From the NCBI GenBank assembly GCA_002328485.1, contig DCUF01000052.1, forward strand, positions 20,043 through 29,373: 9,331 bases of DNA, read 5' to 3'. Position 1 is the first letter of the stretch, and every line of letters begins with the position of its first letter. The notes beneath the pieces are model-generated. The model ran no database searches and had not been told where the DNA came from. It saw only the letters and a list, made by a program, of their open reading frames with translations. The translations under genes were made by a program, and so were the position numbers. The stretch is from Deltaproteobacteria bacterium UBA2221. Lineage in GTDB: Bacteria; Desulfobacterota; Syntrophorhabdia; Syntrophorhabdales; WCHB1-27. Positions 5,001-9,331 of the stretch are shown here, piece by piece.

Positions 5001-7370
5001 TTATCTAAGCCTGATTCCTTCTATTGACGTTAGCTCGCTGATGATTCTATCCTGAACCGCGCTGACCTCTTCATCTTTAAGGGTATCTTCAAAAGATTGA
5101 AAAACGGCCCGAAAGGCAACACTCCTTCCCTCCTTCTTGAACATGTCGAAAACACCGACGGATACGATGAGGGACGAGATAGCCCGTATCTTCTCCATGA
5201 GAGATGCGACCGGAATCGCTTCATCAATCCAGAACGAGAAGTCTCTGGTAACGCTGGGGTAGCGAGATATGGGGCGGTAAGTGGGTGCAGGAATCCCTCT
5301 GGTTAAAAGGGAGTCCATATCGATCTCGGCGGCATAGACCTTGTCTTCGATGTCGAATCTTTTGCAGATCTCCTCATCCAGTTGGCCGATCCACCCGACC
5401 TTTGCCTTGTCAACAATCAGATCACAGGAGTTGCCCGCCTTCAAAAAAGGCTCTTGACTCGGGGAAACGGTTATCTGAAGACCGAACCGTTCCAGGAATC
5501 CCTCCACCACACCCTTCGCGTCGAAGAAGTCGCTCTCCCCCGGTTTTTCTCGCCAGAAGTACTCTCGTTCCTTGCCGGCCATGGCGAAAGCAAGGCGGAA
5601 ACTCTCACGGGCGGTCGAATCGTGCCTAAAAAAGGCTTTCCCTACTTCAAAAAGCCGGACATTCTTGATTCCGCGATTGAGGTTGTATGCTAGATTTTCT
5701 AGAATCCCTGCAGCCAGGAATGTCCGCATAACACCCAGCTCTTTTGATATGGGATTGAGGAGCCGCACCATATGGGCTCGTTCGTCGGATTCGCCAATCC
5801 CGAACTTTGTTATGTCCCCTTCGTCGAAAAAGCCGTAGTTGATGACCTCGAAAAAACCGGCAGCCACCATGTAATCTCGGACAAGGCCAAGGCAGGCATC
5901 GACGGGGTCCTTCTGGACGGAGAGTAACATGGAAACCGGCATGGTGGCAGGAATATTCTCAAACCCGACCGTTCTGGCAATCTCCTCAACGATATCAATA
6001 TCTTCAGTAATATCATGTCGGAAAGAAGGCACCATGCACTCGATCCTTTCGGCTTCCTTCTTTACGACCTGGATGCCGAGAGAGTTGAGGGACTTTACGG
6101 CTGTCTCCCGCTTCACCTGCACGCCGATCAGATCCGAGATGCGCTTCAGCCTTACAGAGATTCGACGAGGCTCCTTGCGTTCATAGATTTCCCTGGAGCC
6201 CTTAATGACCCTTCCGCCAGCAAGCTGTCCCATCAAGCTAATCGCCCTCTGGGCTGCAAAATCGACCGTCTCTATATCGATCCCCTTTTCGAAACGGGCT
6301 GAGGCCTCGGAACGCAGGTCGAGACGTCTCGCTGTCCGTCTGATATGGAGGGGGTGGAAGAAGGCGCTCTCCAAGGCGACATCTTTTGTTTCAGCAGTGA
6401 TTTCCGAGTTTTCGCCACCCATGATGCCAGCCAGGGCAACAGGGCCATGGCCGTCACAGATCAGAATGTCGCCGGGCTCTAGACGCCTGTCCAGACTGTC
6501 CAGCGTCCGGAAGACGGACCTCTCTTTCGCAACCTTTACCTCGATCCGCCGGTCCGCAATCCTGTGGTAGTCGAAGGCGTGAAGAGGCTGGCCAAGCTCG
6601 AGCATGACAAAGTTGGTTACATCCACGATGGCGTTGATGGGTCTCATGCCGGCCTTCAGGATCTTGTTTCGCATCCAGAAAGGGGAAGGGACGATCGAGA
6701 TATTCTTTATCAGCCTGAGTACGTACCGGGGGCAGGCTTCGCGGTCCTCTATAGCGAGGGAGAGGCTCGATCCGAATTCCTCGTGCTCCTCGATGGAAAA
6801 GCTTGGAAGTACCATCATGTTGCCGGTGAGGCTTGCAACCTCTCGGGCGATGCCAAGAATTGACTGACAGTCGCCTCGATTGGGAGGGACATTCACGTCC
6901 AGTACAAAATCATCGAGTGAGAGGGCCTTCTCGAGGGGATCGCCGATCTTGACATCTTCGGGGAGGATAAAGATACCGGTGTGCTCATCCGAGATGGCCA
7001 GTTCCTGTTCGGAGCAGAGCATGCCGTAGGACTCAAAACCTCTCACCTTTCGCTTCTCGATGGCCATGCCATTCGGTAGGCGGGACCCGGGCAAGGCGAC
7101 CGGCACCTTGTCGCCCTGGTGGATGTTTGCGGCGCCACAGACGATCGGCAGGATATCGGAACCGACATCGACCCTGCAAACGGTCAATTTGTCGGCGCCG
7201 GGATGCTTGTCCATCTCCAATATCTCGCCAACAACAACGCCGTCAAAGTCCGTACGTATGGGCTCGAGGGACTCTACCTCCAGCCCCCTCATAGTGAGCT
7301 TGTGCGAAAGATCCTCTACGTCCATATCGATTGGGACAAATTCTCTGAGCCAGTTAAGGGGAACTTTCAT
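5001..7370 (-). CDS. pheT: Phenylalanyl-tRNA synthetase beta subunit
   Basis: PheT is the large chain of the (alpha beta)2 enzyme that charges tRNA-Phe in the cytoplasm. It carries tRNA binding and editing of mischarged Tyr-tRNA. At 789 residues it is the usual bacterial length. Domains in order: B1 from residue 1; an EMAP-like OB-fold tRNA-binding domain around 40-150 (HPGADKLTVCRVDVG, then CGAANIHQGDKVPVALPGS); the B3/B4 editing domain about 210-385 with GQPLHAFD (260-267) and GGENSEIT (318-325); B5 about 400-475, ending RHDITEDIDIVEEIARTVGF; the catalytic-like B6/B7 core about 480-690; and a C-terminal ferredoxin-fold anticodon-binding domain from about 697 (YRPISRYPSVTRDFSF). The start is 9 nt after the pheS stop, with only a weak AGG upstream, so translation is probably coupled to pheS. 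No disruptions are seen. Confidence 0.97.
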   Translation of the reverse strand: MKVPLNWLREFVPIDMDVEDLSHKLTMRGLEVESLEPIRTDFDGVVVGEILEMDKHPGADKLTVCRVDVGSDILPIVCGAANIHQGDKVPVALPGSRLPNGMAIEKRKVRGFESYGMLCSEQELAISDEHTGIFILPEDVKIGDPLEKALSLDDFVLDVNVPPNRGDCQSILGIAREVASLTGNMMVLPSFSIEEHEEFGSSLSLAIEDREACPRYVLRLIKNISIVPSPFWMRNKILKAGMRPINAIVDVTNFVMLELGQPLHAFDYHRIADRRIEVKVAKERSVFRTLDSLDRRLEPGDILICDGHGPVALAGIMGGENSEITAETKDVALESAFFHPLHIRRTARRLDLRSEASARFEKGIDIETVDFAAQRAISLMGQLAGGRVIKGSREIYERKEPRRISVRLKRISDLIGVQVKRETAVKSLNSLGIQVVKKEAERIECMVPSFRHDITEDIDIVEEIARTVGFENIPATMPVSMLLSVQKDPVDACLGLVRDYMVAAGFFEVINYGFFDEGDITKFGIGESDERAHMVRLLNPISKELGVMRTFLAAGILENLAYNLNRGIKNVRLFEVGKAFFRHDSTARESFRLAFAMAGKEREYFWREKPGESDFFDAKGVVEGFLERFGLQITVSPSQEPFLKAGNSCDLIVDKAKVGWIGQLDEEICKRFDIEDKVYAAEIDMDSLLTRGIPAPTYRPISRYPSVTRDFSFWIDEAIPVASLMEKIRAISSLIVSVGVFDMFKKEGRSVAFRAVFQSFEDTLKDEEVSAVQDRIISELTSIEGIRLR

Positions 7371-7379
7371 GGTAGGCCT

Positions 7380-8396
7380 TTAAAACTGCGAGAGGAAGCG
7401 CAGGTCGTTATTATAGAACTGTTTAATGTCATCGATGCCGTATCGGATCATTGCTATGCGCTCAACGCCCATGCCGAAGGCAAAGCCCGAGATCTCCTCG
7501 GGGTCGTAACCGACGATCCGGAACACCTGGGGATGAACCATCCCTGACCCCAAAATCTCGAGCCACCCTGTGCCCTTACAGACCCTGCATCCGCTTCCCT
7601 TGCATATGACACAGCCGATGTCCACCTCCGCGGAAGGCTCCGTGAAGGGGAAGTAACTTGGTCTGAAACGAACGGGGACGTCGGCACCGAACATCTCATG
7701 AACGAATACGGTGAGGATACCTTTGAGATCGGAGAAGCGGACATTTCTGTCTACCATCAACCCCTCAACCTGGTGAAACATGGGTGTGTGGGAGATATCC
7801 TGGTCATTACGATAGACGGCTCCAGGTGCGATGACTCGCACGGGAGGCAACTGCTTCTCCATCACATGGATCTGAACAGGAGAGGTGTGCGTCCGCAAGA
7901 CCACGCCGGGAGCAACATAGAAGGTGTCTTGCATATCCCGGGCCGGATGGTCTTTGGGAATATTGAGGGCTTCGAAGTTATAATAGTCGGTTTCGATATC
8001 AGGACCTTCAGCCACGGCAAAACCGAGGGATGAAAATATCCTGTCTATCTCCCGAAAGGTCGCGGTAATAGGGTGGACCCTTCCGGTTAGAGGCTTCTTG
8101 CCTGGCAGGGTAATATCGACGGCAGACTGTCTTTCCCTGCGTCTTTTTTCTTCCTCCAGGTAGCCCGCCTCCAGTTGATTGAGCCGCTCCTCAGTGCCAT
8201 TCTTCAACTGGTTGATCTCGCGGCCGACCGTCCTCTTTTCCTCAGGACTGAGGGACTTGAACTGATCGAGGGCCTGGGCCAAGAGACCCTTTCGTCCGAG
8301 GACGGATGTTCTAACCCTCTTCAGATCTTCTAAGGATGCTATAGAGGCTAATTCCTGTGAGACCTTATCTTGTAGAACTGCTACGTCGAGAGCCAT
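7380..8396 (-). CDS. pheS: Phenylalanyl-tRNA synthetase alpha subunit
   Basis: PheS is the catalytic chain that activates phenylalanine with ATP and transfers it to tRNA-Phe. The length of 338 residues is normal. The N-terminal coiled coil (about 1-95) binds tRNA. The class II motifs follow: motif 1 region 108-153 (VAEGPDIETDYYNFEALN), motif 2 with VYRNDQDISHTPMFHQVEG (194-212), and motif 3 GFAFGMGVERIAMIRYGIDD (304-323). Ala306 in GFAFG matches the alanine that sets amino-acid pocket size in E. coli. A Cys cluster, C262-x2-C265-x4-C270-x2-C273, just before EILGSGMVHP could bind zinc and occurs in many non-enterobacterial PheS. The Shine-Dalgarno AGGGA overlaps the rplT stop codon 6 nt upstream, which suggests translational coupling. 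The tRNA-Phe attenuator known from E. coli cannot fit in this gap. Confidence 0.97.
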   Translation of the reverse strand: MALDVAVLQDKVSQELASIASLEDLKRVRTSVLGRKGLLAQALDQFKSLSPEEKRTVGREINQLKNGTEERLNQLEAGYLEEEKRRRERQSAVDITLPGKKPLTGRVHPITATFREIDRIFSSLGFAVAEGPDIETDYYNFEALNIPKDHPARDMQDTFYVAPGVVLRTHTSPVQIHVMEKQLPPVRVIAPGAVYRNDQDISHTPMFHQVEGLMVDRNVRFSDLKGILTVFVHEMFGADVPVRFRPSYFPFTEPSAEVDIGCVICKGSGCRVCKGTGWLEILGSGMVHPQVFRIVGYDPEEISGFAFGMGVERIAMIRYGIDDIKQFYNNDLRFLSQF

Positions 8397-8402
8397 TGTT
8401 CC

Positions 8403-8762
8403 CTACTGCTGCGCAAGAGTCTTCACTCTCTCAACCAGATTCTGAAAGCCTGGAGGGTCGTTGACCGCCATCTCGGCAAGCGATTTTCTGTCGAGCCCTA
8501 TATTGGCCATCTTCAGTCCATGGATGAATCTGCTATAGGGCATGCCGTTGGCCCTGCACGCTGCATTGACCCGTACTATCCAGAGTGACCTGTAGTCCCT
8601 TTTCTTCTGTTTTCTGCCGGCGAAGGCGTACTTCAAGGCCCGTCCCACAGCTTGCTGCGCCTGGCTGTAGATGCTGTGCCTGCCTCCGAACATACCTCTC
8701 GCGAGCTTCATGATCTTCTTTCTTCTTGCCCGCGCCTTTGTTCCTCTCTTTACCCTTGGCAT
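8403..8762 (-). CDS. rplT: 50S ribosomal protein L20
   Basis: L20 binds 23S rRNA early in 50S assembly. In several bacteria it represses its own operon by binding the mRNA leader. The 119 residues match the family, starting PRVKRGTKARARRKKIMKLA (a long basic RNA-threading tail) and continuing GMFGGRHSIYSQAQQAV, then RDYRSLWIVRVNAA and YSRFIHGLKMANIGLDRK. The gap from the rpmI stop is 19 nt and contains AGAGGAG about 7 nt before the ATG. Any L20 autoregulatory site would lie upstream of infC or between infC and rpmI. The latter gap is only 9 nt, so a full leader structure, if present, is outside the window. Confidence 0.97.
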   Translation of the reverse strand: MPRVKRGTKARARRKKIMKLARGMFGGRHSIYSQAQQAVGRALKYAFAGRKQKKRDYRSLWIVRVNAACRANGMPYSRFIHGLKMANIGLDRKSLAEMAVNDPPGFQNLVERVKTLAQQ

Positions 8763-8781
8763 TGCTGAACTCCTCTGTTAA

Positions 8782-8979
8782 TTAAAGATAAGGTACCAGT
8801 TTCTCAATCCTTTTGGAATCGGATGGATGGACGATTGCGGACTGGGACAAATTCCTTTTCCTTTTCGGTGACTTGGAGGAAAGGAGGTGGCTGTGAAAAG
8901 CCCTGGACCTCTTCAGTTTGCCTTGGCCGGTCTTTTTCACCCGTTTCGCCAGGCCCCTATGTGTCTTTATCTTCGGCAT
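8782..8979 (-). CDS. rpmI: 50S ribosomal protein L35
   Basis: L35 is a small, strongly basic 50S protein. The 65 residues are the standard length, with the typical N-terminus MPKIKTHRGLAKRVKKTG, a central KLKRSRAFHSHLLSSKSPKR stretch and an LVPYL end. GTAGGAGGTTACA precedes the ATG. Its Shine-Dalgarno GGAGG overlaps the infC stop codon (TAGGAGG), so ribosomes finishing infC can reinitiate here. It is the middle gene of the conserved infC-rpmI-rplT block. Confidence 0.97.
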   Translation of the reverse strand: MPKIKTHRGLAKRVKKTGQGKLKRSRAFHSHLLSSKSPKRKRNLSQSAIVHPSDSKRIEKLVPYL

Positions 8980-8988
8980 TGTAACCTC

Positions 8989-9331
8989 CTACGCCGGTGC
9001 AAAAATCATGATGATGTTTCTACCGTCGAATTTGGGTTGCTGCTCCAGGTTGCTCAAGTCCTTCAGATTATCCATAATCTTCTGGGCAAGCTGTTGGCCC
9101 TTGTCCTTGTGCAAGATTTCGCGCCCCCTGAACATAACTATTATTTTGACTTTATTTCCTTCTTTCAAAAAATCTTTAATGTGGTTGAGCTTGAACTGTA
9201 GATCATGTTCCTCGATCTTCAAGCCCAGCTTCATCTCCTTAACCTGGATCGTGGTCTGTTTTTTCTTGGTCTCCTGGGCCTTCTTGGCGATCTGGTACTT
9301 GTATTTGCCATAGTCCATGATCTTGCATACC
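8989..9331 (-). CDS. infC: Translation initiation factor IF-3, C-terminal part; 5' end beyond right edge
   Basis: IF-3 binds the 30S subunit, keeps it apart from 50S and checks start-codon pairing. The visible part begins VCKIMDYGKYKYQIAKKAQE, which is the end of the N-terminal domain (typically P-x-x-C/V-K-I-M-D-Y-G-K) and the inter-domain linker helix. It continues through the whole C-terminal domain: KEMKLGLKIEEHDLQFKLN, FLKEGNKVKIIVMFRGRE and a FDGRNIIMIFAP end. The frame stays open past the window edge, so the internal ATG at 9318 is not the true start. The start, often an unusual AUU or AUC codon in other bacteria, cannot be seen. It is probably the upstream gene of the whole minus-strand cluster seen here. 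Confidence 0.96.
   Translation of the reverse strand, partial: VCKIMDYGKYKYQIAKKAQETKKKQTTIQVKEMKLGLKIEEHDLQFKLNHIKDFLKEGNKVKIIVMFRGREILHKDKGQQLAQKIMDNLKDLSNLEQQPKFDGRNIIMIFAPA

Noticed and set aside
5097..7547. Many medium-length plus-strand frames across pheT and pheS
   Set aside because: All are antisense shadows of two strongly conserved synthetase genes with no domain signals of their own.
7565..7620. The Cys cluster in PheS as an inserted zinc ribbon from elsewhere
   Set aside because: The same C-x2-C-x4-C-x2-C element is common in PheS outside enterobacteria, so it is an ordinary feature of the family.
1..9331. CRISPR arrays, insertion sequences, phage genes, attachment sites or defence genes
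   Set aside because: No spaced direct repeats, transposase motifs, terminal inverted repeats or related proteins are visible. The content is housekeeping plus one metabolic gene.

Overview
The window is an ordinary bacterial chromosomal segment, about half G+C by eye. It most resembles a Desulfobacterota (former Deltaproteobacteria) genome, perhaps a syntroph-like anaerobe. The reasons are the order infC-rpmI-rplT-pheS-pheT-ihfA-merR, a tungsten/molybdenum formate dehydrogenase catalytic subunit with a NuoG-like N-terminus, and a compact site-2-type protease next to holA. The lineage is inferred from gene content and order, not from a database search.

Layout. (1) 1-1004, minus strand: the N-terminal third of a formate dehydrogenase alpha subunit, running off the left edge. 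(2) 1005-1802: an 800-bp divergent region. It holds a weak 75-codon ORF directly upstream of the dehydrogenase gene, an AT-rich patch with two tandem palindromes, a foldable two-helix element, a G-rich inverted repeat, and what looks like a frameshifted, truncated remnant of an archaemetzincin-type protease gene. (3) 1803-3566, plus strand: a divergent DNA polymerase III delta subunit gene (holA) followed with no gap by an M50 membrane metalloprotease gene. (4) 3567-3756: a convergent intergenic region with GC-rich hairpins but no clear U-tract terminator. (5) 9331 down to 3757, minus strand: a tightly packed gene string, infC (5' end outside the window), rpmI, rplT, pheS, pheT, ihfA, merR-like, and an uncharacterised lipoprotein. 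Gaps are 19 nt or less, and the last three genes are joined by 4-nt ATGA overlaps.

Function. The long minus-strand cluster combines translation initiation (IF3), two 50S proteins (L35, L20) and both chains of phenylalanyl-tRNA synthetase with a nucleoid protein (IHF alpha) and a small MerR-type DNA-binding protein. The lipoprotein gene sits at its 3' end by translational coupling. The plus-strand pair links the clamp loader with intramembrane proteolysis only by proximity. The formate dehydrogenase is a separate transcription unit whose partners lie outside the window.

I did not find a convincing new multi-gene system. The points most worth a second look are the putative archaemetzincin remnant, the possible structured RNA and tandem palindromes upstream of the formate dehydrogenase gene, the divergent N-terminus of HolA, and the unknown lipoprotein coupled to the IHF/MerR genes.
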